Positions 43,958 to 55,134 of a stretch of 64,000 nt of DNA are shown here, in pieces (position 1 is the first letter of the stretch; every line of letters starts with the position of its first letter). The stretch comes from Pseudomonas sp. Teo4 (GTDB lineage Bacteria; Pseudomonadota; Gammaproteobacteria; Pseudomonadales; Pseudomonadaceae). Both the position numbers and the translations under genes were made by a program. Location of the stretch: the NCBI RefSeq assembly GCF_034387475.1, contig NZ_JAXCIL010000005.1, positions 1 to 64,000 of the forward strand, in the 5' to 3' direction. The notes under the pieces were generated by a model. That model was not told the DNA's origin and searched no databases. It was given only the letters and a program-made list of their open reading frames with translations.

Positions 43958-44754
43958 CAGAAATCTCCAAACATCAAGGCGGTCAGAATAAAGTCCAGAC
44001 CCAGGACAGCCAGCGAGGCATAGACCACGGTCTTGGTGGTGGCACGGCTGATCCCTTCTGAGGTGGGCTCACAGTCGTACCCCTGGAATACGGCGATCCA
44101 GGTGACGACGAAGGCGAACACCAGGCTCTTGATCAGCCCGTTGAGCACGTCGTCGGTAAAGGAAACACTGTTCTGCATGTTGGCCCAGAACGAGCCCTCG
44201 TAAACGCCCAGCCAGTCGACGGCAACCCAGGACCCACCCCAGATACCGACCACGCTGAAGATCAGCGCCAGCAGCGGCAACGAGATGAAACCGGCCCACA
44301 GGCGCGGCGCGACGATGTATTTCAGTGGGTCGACACCAATCATCTCAAGGCTCGACAACTGCTCGGTGGACTTCATGTTGCCGATTTCGGCGGTCAACGC
44401 AGAGCCTGCGCGCCCGGCAAACAGCAGCGCGGTCACCACCGGGCCGAGTTCTCGCAGCAAGGTCAGGGCAACCATCTGCCCCACCGCCTGCTCGGAGCCG
44501 TACTTGGTCAGGATGCTGTAACCCTGCAGCGCCAGCACCATGCCGATGAACACGCCCGACACGACGATGATCGCCAGCGACAGCACGCCAACCGAATACA
44601 GCTGTTTGGTCAGCAGCTGGAAACCGCCGCCGATGCCGCCACGCCCCACCAGCGCATGGAACAGGAACAGACAGGAACGCCCCAGCACCGCCAGCACGTC
44701 GATCGCCGAGCGACCGAACAGACGGATACGTTCGAGTAAGGATTTTCTGCGCAT
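43957..44754 (-). CDS. mlaE: Mla ABC permease MlaE
   Basis: Inner-membrane permease of phospholipid transport. 265 aa; [21 protein letters not shown] region and about five spans fit the MlaE family. Its ATG at 44754 shares a base with the mlaF stop (TGATG). Confidence 0.95.
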   Translation of the reverse strand: MRRKSLLERIRLFGRSAIDVLAVLGRSCLFLFHALVGRGGIGGGFQLLTKQLYSVGVLSLAIIVVSGVFIGMVLALQGYSILTKYGSEQAVGQMVALTLLRELGPVVTALLFAGRAGSALTAEIGNMKSTEQLSSLEMIGVDPLKYIVAPRLWAGFISLPLLALIFSVVGIWGGSWVAVDWLGVYEGSFWANMQNSVSFTDDVLNGLIKSLVFAFVVTWIAVFQGYDCEPTSEGISRATTKTVVYASLAVLGLDFILTALMFGDF

Positions 44755-45563
44755 CAACGCGCCCCCAGCAGATCGGCGCGATAGTCAGGCGCGGGAAAGT
44801 GGAATGGCACCGGACCGTCCGGGTCACCCTTCATGAACTGGCGAATGCGCGGGTTGTCGGAACCCATCAGTTCGTCAGGGGTGCCCTGGCCCAATACCTG
44901 CCCATCACCGACCACATAGATGTAGTCGGCGATGCTGGCGGTTTCGGCCAGATCGTGGGACACGACGATGCTGGTGATGCCCAGCGCGTCATTGAGCAGA
45001 CGAATCAACCGCACCAGCACGCCCATGGCGATCGGGTCCTGGCCGACGAACGGCTCGTCGTACATCAGAATCTGCGGATCCAGTGCAATAGCCCGGGCCA
45101 GCGCCACACGGCGCTTCATGCCACCCGACAGTTCGTCCGGCATCAGGTCGATGGCGCCGCGCAGGCCGACGGCCTGCAGCTTCATGAGCACGATGTCACG
45201 AATCATTTCATCCGACAGCTGGGTGTGCACCCGCAACGGAAACGCGACATTCTCGAACACGTCGAGGTCGGTGAACAGAGCGCCGCTCTGGAACAGCACC
45301 CCCATTTGCTTGCGTGCGTCGAACAGGTCGCTTCGGGACAGGGTCGGCAGGTTCTGCCCGGCCACCCAGACTTCGCCGCTGGCTGGACGCAGTTGCGCCC
45401 CCATCAGACGCAGCAACGTGGTCTTGCCGCAACCCGATGGCCCCATGATGCCGGTGACCTTGCCGCGCGGGATGCGTATGTCGACATTGCTGAAAATGCT
45501 GCGCGAACCGCGCTTGAAGGTGACTCCCTTCAACTCGACCGCGTAGGCGCTATCCACACTCAT
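44754..45563 (-). CDS. mlaF: Mla ABC ATPase MlaF
   Basis: ATPase that powers the Mla pathway. 269 aa; Walker [10 protein letters not shown] (about 40-48), signature [14 protein letters not shown], Walker B ILMYDEPF. First gene of mlaFEDCB. The promoter must lie in the 247-bp gap shared with kdsD. Confidence 0.96.
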   Translation of the reverse strand: MSVDSAYAVELKGVTFKRGSRSIFSNVDIRIPRGKVTGIMGPSGCGKTTLLRLMGAQLRPASGEVWVAGQNLPTLSRSDLFDARKQMGVLFQSGALFTDLDVFENVAFPLRVHTQLSDEMIRDIVLMKLQAVGLRGAIDLMPDELSGGMKRRVALARAIALDPQILMYDEPFVGQDPIAMGVLVRLIRLLNDALGITSIVVSHDLAETASIADYIYVVGDGQVLGQGTPDELMGSDNPRIRQFMKGDPDGPVPFHFPAPDYRADLLGAR

Positions 45564-45772
45564 CTAGACTCCTTGCTAGTGCAGCCTCGTCCTAGTGGAC
45601 GCCGGCCCTCATCTTGAAGGCACACACGCCCCTGGCGGGCCGAATAGCAGGGAACTATATCACCGCTGACAGTGCCGCCCCAAGGCCATGCATGGAGTCG
45701 TTCAGCCCAGGGACAGACTTTCATGACATTTGATAGGACAATCGAAAGGGTGAGGGTTTCTTCTATTGCGGC

Positions 45773-45778
45773 TATAAT
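45773..45778 (+). promoter_or_regulatory. -10 element of kdsD
   Basis: A perfect TATAAT 33 bp before the kdsD start. No good -35 is present at 17 bp (GTGAGG), so it may depend on an extended -10 or an activator. Confidence 0.5.
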
Positions 45779-45810
45779 CGCCGCCTTTTCATCAGGCATT
45801 GCTTTCCGAC

Positions 45811-46785
45811 ATGAGCCAATCCAGCGAGCTGATCCAATCCGCCCAGCGTACCCTGCGCCTTGAACTCGAGGCCGTCCAGAGCCTGATGGCCCGCATCGAC
45901 GCTAGCTTCGTCAAGGCGTGCGAGCTGATTCTGGCGAGCAAGGGCCGGGTCGTCGTGGTCGGCATGGGCAAGTCGGGGCACATCGGCAACAAGATCGCCG
46001 CGACCCTGGCCAGCACCGGCACGACGGCGTTTTTCGTGCATCCGGCCGAAGCCAGCCATGGCGACATGGGCATGATCACCCGCGACGACGTCATTCTTGC
46101 CCTGTCCAATTCCGGCAGCACCGCTGAAATCGTCACCCTGCTGCCGCTGATCAAGCGCCTGGGCATCCAGATGATCAGCCTCACCGGCAACCCGGACTCG
46201 CCGCTAGCGCAGGCTGCGGAGGTCAACCTCGACGCCAGCGTCGCTCAAGAGGCCTGCCCGCTGAACCTGGCACCCACCTCCTCCACCACCGCCGCACTGG
46301 TGCTGGGCGACGCCCTGGCCATCGCGCTGCTCGAGGCCCGCGGGTTCACCGCCGAAGACTTCGCCTTCTCGCACCCCGGTGGCGCCCTTGGCCGCCGTCT
46401 GCTGCTGAAGGTCGAGAACGTCATGCACTCGGGCGATGAACTGCCGCAGGTGCAACGTGGCACCCTGCTCAAGGACGCGCTGCTGGAAATGTCGCGCAAA
46501 GGCTTGGGCATGACCGTTGTTCTCGAACAGGACGGCACGCTGGCCGGGATATTCACCGACGGCGACCTGCGCCGCAGCCTGGACCGCAACATCGACGTGC
46601 ACAGCACCCTGATCGACGAAGTGATGACCGTGCACGGCAAGACCGCTCGCGCCGAAATGCTGGCCGCCGAAGCCCTGAAGATCATGGAAGACCACAAGAT
46701 CAGCGCACTGGTGGTAGTCGACCAGAACGACCGCCCGACTGGCGCCCTGAACATGCACGACCTGCTGCGCGCCGGGGTCATGTAA
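45811..46785 (+). CDS. kdsD: Arabinose-5-phosphate isomerase KdsD
   Basis: Makes arabinose 5-phosphate, the first precursor of Kdo for LPS. 324 aa: SIS sugar-isomerase domain (about 40-175, VVGMGKSGHIGNKIA) and two CBS domains (about 205-324). ATG 45811. First of a chain kdsD-kdsC-lptC-lptA-lptB. Confidence 0.95.
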   Translation: MSQSSELIQSAQRTLRLELEAVQSLMARIDASFVKACELILASKGRVVVVGMGKSGHIGNKIAATLASTGTTAFFVHPAEASHGDMGMITRDDVILALSNSGSTAEIVTLLPLIKRLGIQMISLTGNPDSPLAQAAEVNLDASVAQEACPLNLAPTSSTTAALVLGDALAIALLEARGFTAEDFAFSHPGGALGRRLLLKVENVMHSGDELPQVQRGTLLKDALLEMSRKGLGMTVVLEQDGTLAGIFTDGDLRRSLDRNIDVHSTLIDEVMTVHGKTARAEMLAAEALKIMEDHKISALVVVDQNDRPTGALNMHDLLRAGVM

Positions 46786-46793
46786 GGAGAGCA

Positions 46794-47324
46794 ATGGACA
46801 TGAACCACGACCTGATGCAACGCGGCAAGGCCATCAAGCTGGCCGTCTTCGACGTCGACGGTGTCCTCACCGACGGCCGCCTGTACTTCCTCGAAGACGG
46901 CAGCGAATTCAAGACCTTCAACACCCTGGACGGCCAAGGCATCAAGATGCTCATGGCCTCCGGCGTGACCACGGCGATCATCAGCGGGCGCAAGACCCCG
47001 GTGGTCGAGCGCCGGGCCAAGAACCTGGGCATCCCGCACCTGTTCCAAGGCAGGGAAGACAAACTGGTGGTTCTGGACGGCCTGCTCGCCGAACTGGGCC
47101 TAAGCTATGAACAAGTCGCCTATCTGGGTGACGACCTGCCCGACCTTCCGGTGATTCGCCGGGTCGGCCTGGGCATGGCGGTGGCCAGCGCCGCGCCGTT
47201 CGTTCGCCAGCACGCCCACGGCGTGACCCAGGCACGCGGCGGCGAAGGGGCTGCCCGCGAGTTCTGTGAACTGATCATGCAGGCCCAGGGCACCCTGGAC
47301 GCTGCCAACGCCAATTACCTGTAA
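46794..47324 (+). CDS. kdsC: Kdo-8-phosphate phosphatase KdsC
   Basis: HAD-type phosphatase of Kdo synthesis. 176 aa; catalytic FDVDGVLTDG (about 19-28) and YLGDDLPDLPV motif. AAGGAGA lies 6 bases before ATG 46794. Confidence 0.95.
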   Translation: MDMNHDLMQRGKAIKLAVFDVDGVLTDGRLYFLEDGSEFKTFNTLDGQGIKMLMASGVTTAIISGRKTPVVERRAKNLGIPHLFQGREDKLVVLDGLLAELGLSYEQVAYLGDDLPDLPVIRRVGLGMAVASAAPFVRQHAHGVTQARGGEGAAREFCELIMQAQGTLDAANANYL

Positions 47325-47332
47325 GGCCGCCC

Positions 47333-47905
47333 ATGTTCAGCAAGAAAGCCCGCAATATTGCGCTGCTCGCGGTCATTGCCGCCCTGCTGGTGGCAATCGG
47401 CTACTGGAACGTCAGCCCGGAGAGCTTCCTCGACAAGCCGGCGGCTCAGGTGGACGAGAGCGCGATCGACTACTATGCGATCAATGCCCATAGCGTGCAG
47501 TTTCTGCCCGATGGCAAGCTGCAGTATGAGATGACCGCCGACAAGGTGGAGCACCTCACCGCCAGTGAAGTTACCCTGCTGACCAAACCCGACCTGCACA
47601 TGTACCGCGGCACCGAGTACCCCTGGCATGTGCAAAGCGAGCGCGCCGAGGTCAACCCGGACGGCTCCGAGGTCGAACTGATCGACCAGGTTCGCGTTGC
47701 CCGTACCGACGAAAAGCAGCGCGAAATGATCATCACCAGCTCACGCATGACCGTGTTCCCGCAGAAGCAATATGCGCAGACCGAGCAAGCCGTTAGAATC
47801 GACGGCGCCGGTGGCACGACTACGGGCAAAGGAATGAAAGCGTATTTGAAAGAAGGCAAGATGGACTTGCTCTCTAACGTAAGAGGACAGTATGAGGCTC
47901 GTTAA
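47333..47905 (+). CDS. lptC: LPS export protein LptC
   Basis: Bitopic membrane protein that receives LPS from LptFG. 190 aa; N-terminal anchor about 7-25, then a periplasmic beta-jellyroll (YEMTADKVEHL, VKLIDQ-like strands). 3' end overlaps lptA by 14 bases. Confidence 0.93.
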   Translation: MFSKKARNIALLAVIAALLVAIGYWNVSPESFLDKPAAQVDESAIDYYAINAHSVQFLPDGKLQYEMTADKVEHLTASEVTLLTKPDLHMYRGTEYPWHVQSERAEVNPDGSEVELIDQVRVARTDEKQREMIITSSRMTVFPQKQYAQTEQAVRIDGAGGTTTGKGMKAYLKEGKMDLLSNVRGQYEAR

Positions 47906-48416
47906 AACCCTCCCCCTTTTGCTCAGCCTGAGCGCAGCACTGGGAAGCGCGAGCGCCTTCGCCCTGCCGAACGACCGTGACCAGCCGATCCGCATCCAGG
48001 CCGACAATGCTCACCTGGACGACAAGCAAGGTGTGGCCACCTACACCGGCGATGTGATCATCACCCAAGGTTCGATGATGATCAAAGGCAACACCGTGAC
48101 CATCACTCGCGCCCAGTCAGGCGACATCGACGTGGTGACCTCGGTGGGCAACCTGGCCTACTTCGAGCAGCAGCAGAGCGCCGCCAAGCCCGATAAAATG
48201 AAAGGCTGGGCCGTGACCATCCAGTACCAGGCGCAGAAGGACATGGTGATCCTCACCGACCGCGCCAAGGTCGAGAACGAAGGCAACACCACCGAAGGCG
48301 AGAAGATCGTCTACAACACCAAGACCCAGGTTGCGACCGCGGGCCGTGGTGGCAACGTGACTGCACCGCGTCAGCGTATCGACATGGTGATCCAGCCGAA
48401 GAAGAAGGCCGAGTAA
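47892..48416 (+). CDS. lptA: Periplasmic LPS bridge protein LptA
   Basis: Polymerises across the periplasm to carry LPS to LptD. 174 aa with a signal peptide (cleavage after about residue 24, SASAFA-LP); OstA-like jellyroll with DDKQGVATYTGDVIITQG. Confidence 0.94.
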   Translation: MRLVKTLPLLLSLSAALGSASAFALPNDRDQPIRIQADNAHLDDKQGVATYTGDVIITQGSMMIKGNTVTITRAQSGDIDVVTSVGNLAYFEQQQSAAKPDKMKGWAVTIQYQAQKDMVILTDRAKVENEGNTTEGEKIVYNTKTQVATAGRGGNVTAPRQRIDMVIQPKKKAE

Positions 48417-49142
<726 letters not shown>

Positions 49143-49314
49143 CCTCGGCGCGCCTGGAGCACTGGCAATAGCGCCTCAACGAGGCTTAAGTTGTTACAGC
49201 GCTCTAGGCAAACGCTACAATTTAAGGCATAAAACTTGCTTGATTTGGCGCCCCGGCGCCCTCGTGTAGTGGATGGCGCATGCGCGCCGGCGAACAAGGT
49301 ATTTAGCCCCTGCC

Positions 49315-50808
49315 ATGAAACCATCGCTCGTCCTAAAAATGGGCCAGCAACTGACGATGACACCGCAGTTGCAACAGGCCATCCGCCTGCTCCAGCTTTC
49401 TACCCTGGACCTCCAACAGGAAATCCAGGAAGCGCTGGAGTCCAATCCGATGCTCGAACGTCAGGAAGACGGCGACGACTTCGACAACAGCGACCCGATG
49501 GCGGACAACGCCGAGAACAAGCCGGCCGCCGAAGTTCAGGACAACAGTTTCCAGGAAAGCACGCCCAGTGCCGAGAACCTGGAGGACGGTGAGTGGAACG
49601 AGCGCATTCCCAACGAGCTTCCAGTCGACACGGCCTGGGAAGACATCTACCAGACCAGCGCCAGCAGCCTGCCCAGCAACGATGATGACGAGTGGGACTT
49701 CACCACCCGCACATCCGCAGGCGAGAGCCTGCAGAGCCACCTGCTGTGGCAACTGAACCTGGCACCGATGTCGGACACCGACCGCCTGATCGCCGTCACC
49801 CTGATCGACAGCATCAACGACCAGGGCTACCTGGAAGACACCCTCGAAGAAATCTGCGAGGGCTTCGACCCAGAGCTGGACATCGAACTCGACGAGGTCG
49901 AAGCCGTCCTGCATCGCATCCAGCAGTTCGAGCCCGCCGGGGTCGGCGCACGCAATCTTGGCGAGTGCTTGCTGCTGCAACTGCGCCAACTGCCCGCCAG
50001 CACACCGTGGATGACCGAAGCCAAACGCTTGGTGGTCGACTTCATCGACCTGCTCGGCAGCCGCGACTACAGCCAGTTGATGCGCCGCATGAAGCTCAAG
50101 GAAGACGAGCTGCGCCAGGTCATCGAACTGGTGCAGAGCCTCAACCCGCGCCCAGGCTCGCAGATCGAATCCAGCGAACCGGAATACGTGGTGCCCGACG
50201 TGATCGTGCGCAAGGACAGCGACCGCTGGCTGGTCGAGCTGAACCAGGAGGCGATCCCACGCCTGCGGGTCAATCCACAGTACGCCGGGTTTGTCCGCCG
50301 CGCCGACACCAGCGCCGACAACACCTTCATGCGCAATCAGCTGCAGGAGGCTCGCTGGTTCATCAAGAGCCTGCAAAGCCGCAACGAAACCCTGATGAAG
50401 GTCGCCACCCAGATCGTCGAGCACCAACGCGGCTTCCTCGACCACGGTGACGAAGCGATGAAGCCGTTGGTGCTGCACGACATCGCCGAAGCGGTAGGCA
50501 TGCACGAGTCGACGATTTCCCGGGTCACCACCCAGAAATACATGCACACACCCCGTGGCATCTACGAACTGAAATACTTTTTCTCCAGCCACGTCAGCAC
50601 CTCCGAAGGCGGAGAATGCTCGTCTACGGCGATCCGCGCGATCATCAAGAAACTGGTTGCGGCGGAAAATCAGAAAAAGCCATTGAGTGACAGCAAGATC
50701 GCTGGTTTACTGGAGGCACAAGGCATTCAGGTAGCCCGTCGCACCGTCGCCAAGTACCGCGAGTCCCTCGGCATCGCGCCGTCGAGCGAGCGCAAGCGAC
50801 TGATGTAG
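49315..50808 (+). CDS. rpoN: RNA polymerase sigma-54 factor
   Basis: Sigma-54, which needs enhancer-binding ATPases. 497 aa: Gln-rich region I (about 1-50, [19 protein letters not shown]), acidic region II, core-binding region, and the RpoN box [10 protein letters not shown] near the C-terminus. ATG 49315. A weak promoter (TTGTTA, 19 bp, TACAAT at 49216-49221) lies upstream; read-through from lptB is also possible. Serves the gcv promoter in this window. Confidence 0.97.
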   Translation: MKPSLVLKMGQQLTMTPQLQQAIRLLQLSTLDLQQEIQEALESNPMLERQEDGDDFDNSDPMADNAENKPAAEVQDNSFQESTPSAENLEDGEWNERIPNELPVDTAWEDIYQTSASSLPSNDDDEWDFTTRTSAGESLQSHLLWQLNLAPMSDTDRLIAVTLIDSINDQGYLEDTLEEICEGFDPELDIELDEVEAVLHRIQQFEPAGVGARNLGECLLLQLRQLPASTPWMTEAKRLVVDFIDLLGSRDYSQLMRRMKLKEDELRQVIELVQSLNPRPGSQIESSEPEYVVPDVIVRKDSDRWLVELNQEAIPRLRVNPQYAGFVRRADTSADNTFMRNQLQEARWFIKSLQSRNETLMKVATQIVEHQRGFLDHGDEAMKPLVLHDIAEAVGMHESTISRVTTQKYMHTPRGIYELKYFFSSHVSTSEGGECSSTAIRAIIKKLVAAENQKKPLSDSKIAGLLEAQGIQVARRTVAKYRESLGIAPSSERKRLM

Positions 50809-50835
50809 CCCCTGAATGTGCCAAAGCGTTTGCGG

Positions 50836-50854
50836 GGCAGGTGCAATACCTGCC
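50836..50854 (+). promoter_or_regulatory. Hairpin between rpoN and hpf
   Basis: GGCAGGT-gcaat-ACCTGCC, followed by tctttat. A weak terminator or processing site that could set the ratio of rpoN to hpf expression. Confidence 0.45.
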
Positions 50855-50886
50855 TCTTTATGCACGGGCAACAAAGGAGAAGCTGT

Positions 50887-51195
50887 ATGCAAGTCAACAT
50901 CAGTGGACACCATGTAGAAGTCACCTCCCCTCTGCGCGACTACGTAGAGCAAAAGCTTAAGCGCGTGGAGGGTCACTTCGACAAGATCACCAACGTGCAG
51001 GTCATCCTGAAAGTCGAGAAACTGCAACAGAAGGTCGAAGCGACCCTGCAGATTCCCGGTGGCGAAGTGGTAGCAAACGCGGAACACGAAGACATGTATG
51101 CAGCGATCGACGCCATGGCCGACAAGCTCGACCGCCAACTGAAAAAACACAAGGAAAAACAGCAAAGCCTGCTGCAAGGTGCAGCCGCACGCTGA
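50887..51195 (+). CDS. hpf: Ribosome hibernation promoting factor (short HPF)
   Basis: Binds the 30S decoding site and promotes inactive 100S dimers. 102 aa short form; MQVNISGHHVEVTSPLRDYV start and the basic helix VEQKLKRVEGHF are typical. AAAGGAG before ATG. Confidence 0.93.
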   Translation: MQVNISGHHVEVTSPLRDYVEQKLKRVEGHFDKITNVQVILKVEKLQQKVEATLQIPGGEVVANAEHEDMYAAIDAMADKLDRQLKKHKEKQQSLLQGAAAR

Positions 51196-51207
51196 TCCCC
51201 CTCATCC

Positions 51208-51672
51208 ATGATCCGACTTGAAACCATCCTGACCCCCGGCCGTTCCCTGGTGAACGTGCCGGGAGGCAGTAAAAAGCGCGCCCTGGAAAAGGTCGCCAAC
51301 CTCATTGCCGAACAAGTGCCAGAGCTGGAGATGCAAGACGTCTTCGAAAAACTGATCGGCCGTGAAAAACTCGGCTCGACCGGTTTCGGCAACGGTATTG
51401 CCATCCCTCACTGCCGACTTGAAGGTTGCACTGCACCGGTTAGCGCACTGCTGCACCTGGATGCCCCTATCGATTACGACGCCATCGATGGCGCCCCGGT
51501 CGACCTGCTGTTCGTCCTGCTGGTCCCCGAAGCCGCCACTGATGCCCACCTAGAACTGCTGCGCCAGATCGCCAGCATGCTCGATCGCAAGGAGGTCCGC
51601 GATCGCCTGCGTTCCGCCGCCAGCAGCGAGGCCCTGTTCCAGGTTGTCCTGGACGCACAGAACGAGCACTGA
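51208..51672 (+). CDS. ptsN: Nitrogen PTS enzyme IIA (EIIA-Ntr)
   Basis: Regulatory phosphocarrier of the nitrogen PTS. 154 aa; the phosphorylated His68 lies in [11 protein letters not shown], the position known for P. putida PtsN. Between hpf and rapZ as in other pseudomonads. Confidence 0.96.
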   Translation: MIRLETILTPGRSLVNVPGGSKKRALEKVANLIAEQVPELEMQDVFEKLIGREKLGSTGFGNGIAIPHCRLEGCTAPVSALLHLDAPIDYDAIDGAPVDLLFVLLVPEAATDAHLELLRQIASMLDRKEVRDRLRSAASSEALFQVVLDAQNEH

Positions 51673-51674
51673 AC

Positions 51675-52529
51675 ATGCGCCTGATCATCGTCAGCGGCCG
51701 GTCCGGCTCGGGCAAGAGTACCGCCCTTGATGTGCTGGAAGACAACGGCTACTACTGCATCGACAACCTCCCCGCCGGGCTGCTACCGCAGCTGGCGGAG
51801 AATGCGCTGATCAATACCGAGCTACAGCAGCCCAAGGTTGCCGTTTCCATCGACGCTCGAAACCTGCCGAGCCACCTGACGCGGTTTCCCGAACTGCTCG
51901 AAGAAGCCCGCGGCCGGCACATCCAGTGCGATGTACTGTTTCTGGACGCTGACGAAGAAACGCTGCTCAAACGCTTCTCCGAGACCCGGCGGCGCCATCC
52001 GCTGACCAACGCCAACCGTTCGCTGGCCGAAGCGATCCGTGTCGAAAGCGAGTTGCTGGGGCCGATTTCCGACCTGGCCGACCTCAAGATCGACACCACC
52101 AACCTCAACCTGTACCAGCTGCGCGACTCGATCAAGCTGCGCCTGCTGAACCAGCCTGAACCTGGCACAGCCTTTTTGGTCGAATCGTTCGGTTTCAAGC
52201 GAGGCATGCCGGTCGATGCCGACCTGGTGTTCGATGTCCGCTGCCTGCCCAACCCTTACTGGAAGCCAGAGCTGCGTGAACACTCCGGTCTCGACCAACC
52301 GGTAATCGATTATCTGGCCGCCCAGCCGGATGTCGAAGAGATGTTCAACGATATCTCCAGCTACCTGCTGAAATGGTTGCCCCGCTTTGCCGCCAGCAAT
52401 CGCGCCTACGTCACCATTGCCATTGGTTGCACTGGCGGTCACCACCGTTCTGTGTACCTGACCGAGCGCCTCGGCCAGCTACTTCAGCAATCCCTGAAAA
52501 ACGTCCAGGTCCGCCACCGCGACCTATAG
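51675..52529 (+). CDS. rapZ: RNase adapter RapZ
   Basis: Nucleotide-binding protein that in E. coli targets the GlmZ small RNA for RNase E cleavage. 284 aa; Walker [10 protein letters not shown] (about 7-15), and the C-terminal [11 protein letters not shown] typical of RapZ. 2 bp after ptsN. Confidence 0.95.
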   Translation: MRLIIVSGRSGSGKSTALDVLEDNGYYCIDNLPAGLLPQLAENALINTELQQPKVAVSIDARNLPSHLTRFPELLEEARGRHIQCDVLFLDADEETLLKRFSETRRRHPLTNANRSLAEAIRVESELLGPISDLADLKIDTTNLNLYQLRDSIKLRLLNQPEPGTAFLVESFGFKRGMPVDADLVFDVRCLPNPYWKPELREHSGLDQPVIDYLAAQPDVEEMFNDISSYLLKWLPRFAASNRAYVTIAIGCTGGHHRSVYLTERLGQLLQQSLKNVQVRHRDL

Positions 52530-52549
52530 CCCACAGGATCCGCACCACG

Positions 52550-52822
52550 ATGCCCGCCCGCGAAATTACCATCATCAACAAGTTGGGCCTGCATGCCCGG
52601 GCGGCAGCCAAATTCGTCGGCGTGGCCGGTCGATTCCCCTGCCAGGTCAGGGTCGGCCGAGCCCCCGACAAGATGGTGGACGGTAAAAGCATCATGGCCG
52701 TGATGATGCTGGCGGCAGGTAAAGGAACCCAGGTCCATCTGCTTACCGAGGGCGAGCAAGATGGCGATGCCATGGATGCCCTGGTAGCGCTGATCAACAA
52801 CTTCTTCGACGAAGGCGAGTAA
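52550..52822 (+). CDS. ptsO: Nitrogen PTS phosphocarrier NPr
   Basis: HPr-like carrier that passes phosphate from EI-Ntr to PtsN. 90 aa; His15 in KLGLHARAAAKF is the phospho-site. Last gene of the rpoN block; the large palindromic element follows. Confidence 0.95.
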   Translation: MPAREITIINKLGLHARAAAKFVGVAGRFPCQVRVGRAPDKMVDGKSIMAVMMLAAGKGTQVHLLTEGEQDGDAMDALVALINNFFDEGE

Positions 52823-52850
52823 GCCTTCAGGGCTCGACACAACTCCTTCA

Positions 52851-53092
52851 GCGGTGGCGAAATCGAGCGCCGCCCGCGCGGCGCATCGCGAGCAAGGCTC
52901 GCTCCTACGTTTTTTTCGGGCCAATTATGCCTGTGGAATTTGCGCGCGAACGCCTTGGCGCATGGCTTGATATCGAGTCGTACGCACAAGGCGGTCGCGC
53001 GCGTCTGTCACAGGTGTTATTGGCCGCAAACAAACGTAGGAGCGAGCCTTGCTCGCGATGCGCCGCACGGGCGGCGCTCGATCTCACAGGCG
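52851..53092. repeat. 240-bp near full-length palindromic element, copy B
   Basis: Same architecture as copy A: outer arms 52861-52913 and 53033-53084 with GCGAGCaagGCTCGC, inner imperfect inverted repeat centred near 52972 (ttgatatcgag). Its inner 110 bp match the reverse complement of the inner part of copy A, with scattered substitutions that often keep pairing. It fills the 302-bp gap between convergent ptsO and the ZIP gene; nothing else is seen there. Confidence 0.85.
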
Positions 53093-53124
53093 CAAAAAAT
53101 GTACCGCCTGGCCCTGGACCAAAA

Positions 53125-54018
53125 TCAGGCCATCGCCGTATCCATCACCATCATCAAACAGAACCCCACGCACAGCCCCAAACTCGCCAGCCGATGATGC
53201 CCATTACTGCGCGACTCAGGGATGATTTCCTGAGTCACCACCAGCAACATCGCCCCCGCCGCGCAGGCCAGGCCCAGCGGCAGCAACAGCTCAGCGACGT
53301 TCACCAGCCAGGCGCAAATCACTGCCGCCAGTGGCTCCACCAGCCCCGACGCGGCACCAATCAGAAACGCCTTGAATCGAGGCATCCCCGCCCCCGCCAG
53401 CACTAGCGCGATCACCAACCCTTCGGGCACATCCTGCAAGGCGATACCCATGGCCAGGCTATCGGCATCGGCCATCCCGCCACCGGCAGAAACACCAATG
53501 GCCATACCTTCAGGAATGTTGTGGGCGATGATGGCGATCACGAACAGCCAGATTCGCGCGGCGATCACCGGCTGATGCTCGGAGCCAACCAAGGCCTCTG
53601 GCGAAGCGCCGGAGACCTTGAGGTCGACCAGGAATAGACACAACGCGCCGAACAACAGGCCAAAGCTGATCACGCCGCCAGCACCCCATGGGCTGAACCC
53701 GATGGACTGGGCAGCATCGAGCCCTGGGATGATCAGGGAAAACGCGGTAGCCGCCAGCATCACGCCAGCACCAAAGCCCAGCAGCGTGTCGGCCAAGGCG
53801 ACCGGCATGTTGCGAATGACCAACACCGGTACCGCCCCCAGCGCCGTGCCCAGCGCACACAGTGCACCGCCCTCGAGGGCACGCAACATGCGCGGCTCCA
53901 GGTCTAGCCAGGCGATGCCGCGTGCCACCAGCAACGCTGTGCCGACCAGCAACAGCAAGGTCCCAAGCGCCAGGCGGAACAGGCGCACACTGCTGACAGA
54001 CATCACCTCCGAGCGCAT
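53125..54018 (-). CDS. ZIP-family metal transporter
   Basis: A 297-aa inner-membrane ZIP transporter with about eight spans. Metal-site motifs AHNIPEGMAIG and QDVPEGLVIA are intact, so zinc, iron or manganese uptake is likely. It follows the Mn-type sodA directly and, in P. aeruginosa, the orthologous position downstream of sodM is also a ZIP gene. Start uncertain: ATG 54018 is given; ATG 54003 or GTG 54033 are alternatives. Confidence 0.85.
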   Translation of the reverse strand: MRSEVMSVSSVRLFRLALGTLLLLVGTALLVARGIAWLDLEPRMLRALEGGALCALGTALGAVPVLVIRNMPVALADTLLGFGAGVMLAATAFSLIIPGLDAAQSIGFSPWGAGGVISFGLLFGALCLFLVDLKVSGASPEALVGSEHQPVIAARIWLFVIAIIAHNIPEGMAIGVSAGGGMADADSLAMGIALQDVPEGLVIALVLAGAGMPRFKAFLIGAASGLVEPLAAVICAWLVNVAELLLPLGLACAAGAMLLVVTQEIIPESRSNGHHRLASLGLCVGFCLMMVMDTAMA

Positions 54019-54029
54019 GGCGGGTCGAC

Positions 54030-54641
54030 TCACTTCAAGGCTTCAAGATAACGACGTTCCACTTCCGCCCAGTCAACGACGTTGTAGAAGGCACCGATGT
54101 ATTCCGGACGACGGTTCTGGTACTTGAGGTAATAGGCATGCTCCCAGACATCCAGGCCAAGGATGGGTGTGTTGCCATGCATCAGCGGGCTGTCCTGGTT
54201 GCCGCTGCTTTCCACCACCAGCTTGCCGCCCGGCGTTACGCTGAGCCAGGCCCAGCCACTGCCGAAGCGGGTCAGCGCAGCCTTGGTGAAGGCGTCCTTG
54301 AACGCATCGAAACCGCCCAGTTCAGCGTCGATGGCCTGGGCCACTCGCCCCTGCGGCTGGCCGCCACCCTGTGGCGCCATCACGGTCCAGAACAGGGTGT
54401 GGTTGGCGTGTCCGCCGCCCTGGTTGATGACCGCGCCTTGCAGCTTCTCAGGCAACTGCTTGACCGCACCCACCAGCCTTTCCACCGGCCACTCGGCCCA
54501 CTCGGTACCCTCGATGGCAGCGTTGAGGTTGTTGATATAGGTCTGGTGATGCTTGCTGTGGTGAATCTCCATGGTCTGGGCGTCGATGTGCGGTTCCAGC
54601 GCATCGTAGGCATAAGGCAACGCAGGCAAGGTATGGGACAT
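54030..54641 (-). CDS. sodA: Superoxide dismutase, Mn-type
   Basis: Dismutates superoxide in the cytoplasm. 203 aa; metal ligands in [25 protein letters not shown] and [19 protein letters not shown] at the distal site and Gln in GNQDSPL are features of Mn enzymes rather than Fe ones. Last core gene of fagA-fumC-orfX-sodA, one base after orfX (TGACATG). Confidence 0.94.
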   Translation of the reverse strand: MSHTLPALPYAYDALEPHIDAQTMEIHHSKHHQTYINNLNAAIEGTEWAEWPVERLVGAVKQLPEKLQGAVINQGGGHANHTLFWTVMAPQGGGQPQGRVAQAIDAELGGFDAFKDAFTKAALTRFGSGWAWLSVTPGGKLVVESSGNQDSPLMHGNTPILGLDVWEHAYYLKYQNRRPEYIGAFYNVVDWAEVERRYLEALK

Positions 54642-54642
54642 G

Positions 54643-55104
54643 TCAATGGACTCCGTAAGCAGGGATTCTGGACGCCAGGTTCGGCTGCGCAGCCAACTCG
54701 CCCGCTACAGGCGAATGACGATTGAGCAGCCGTTCGGTACGCGGATACTGGCCGTATTCGGCAATGAAACTGAGCAACTCGGTGTAGGTGCGTGCGCTGT
54801 GGCGCAGGGCCGCATCGCGCAGCGCCTGGGGCAGACGCACTTCCTGGCTGGCCTGGAGCAGCCGCTGGTGAGCGGCGCACAGGTAGTCGGCGCTCTCATG
54901 TGGCTGGTTGAGGCGCAGGTGCAGGTCGGCCAGGTTGTGGTGGGCGATGACGAACACCGCCACCGCCTCGTCGACGTCATGCCAGCGCTCGAACAACACC
55001 TGGGCCAAGGCCAACGCTTGCAGGTAGTGTTCCCGGGCATCGACCAACTCGCCCTGTTCGAACAAGCGGTTGGCGGTTTCGGTGGTGCGTTTCCAGTGCT
55101 GCAT
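54643..55104 (-). CDS. Conserved protein of the fumC-sodA operon (orfX)
   Basis: A 153-aa helical, TPR-like soluble protein ([40 protein letters not shown]). It corresponds in place to orfX between fumC and sodA of P. aeruginosa. No known activity. Confidence 0.83.
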   Translation of the reverse strand: MQHWKRTTETANRLFEQGELVDAREHYLQALALAQVLFERWHDVDEAVAVFVIAHHNLADLHLRLNQPHESADYLCAAHQRLLQASQEVRLPQALRDAALRHSARTYTELLSFIAEYGQYPRTERLLNRHSPVAGELAAQPNLASRIPAYGVH

Positions 55105-55134
55105 GACGTTTCTTCTCCAGGGCGCTGACGCGGG

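Noticed and set aside
53125..53200. Frameshift or truncation at the 3' end of the ZIP gene next to the palindrome.
   Set aside because: The last membrane span is complete and the length is normal for the family, so the element has not damaged the gene.
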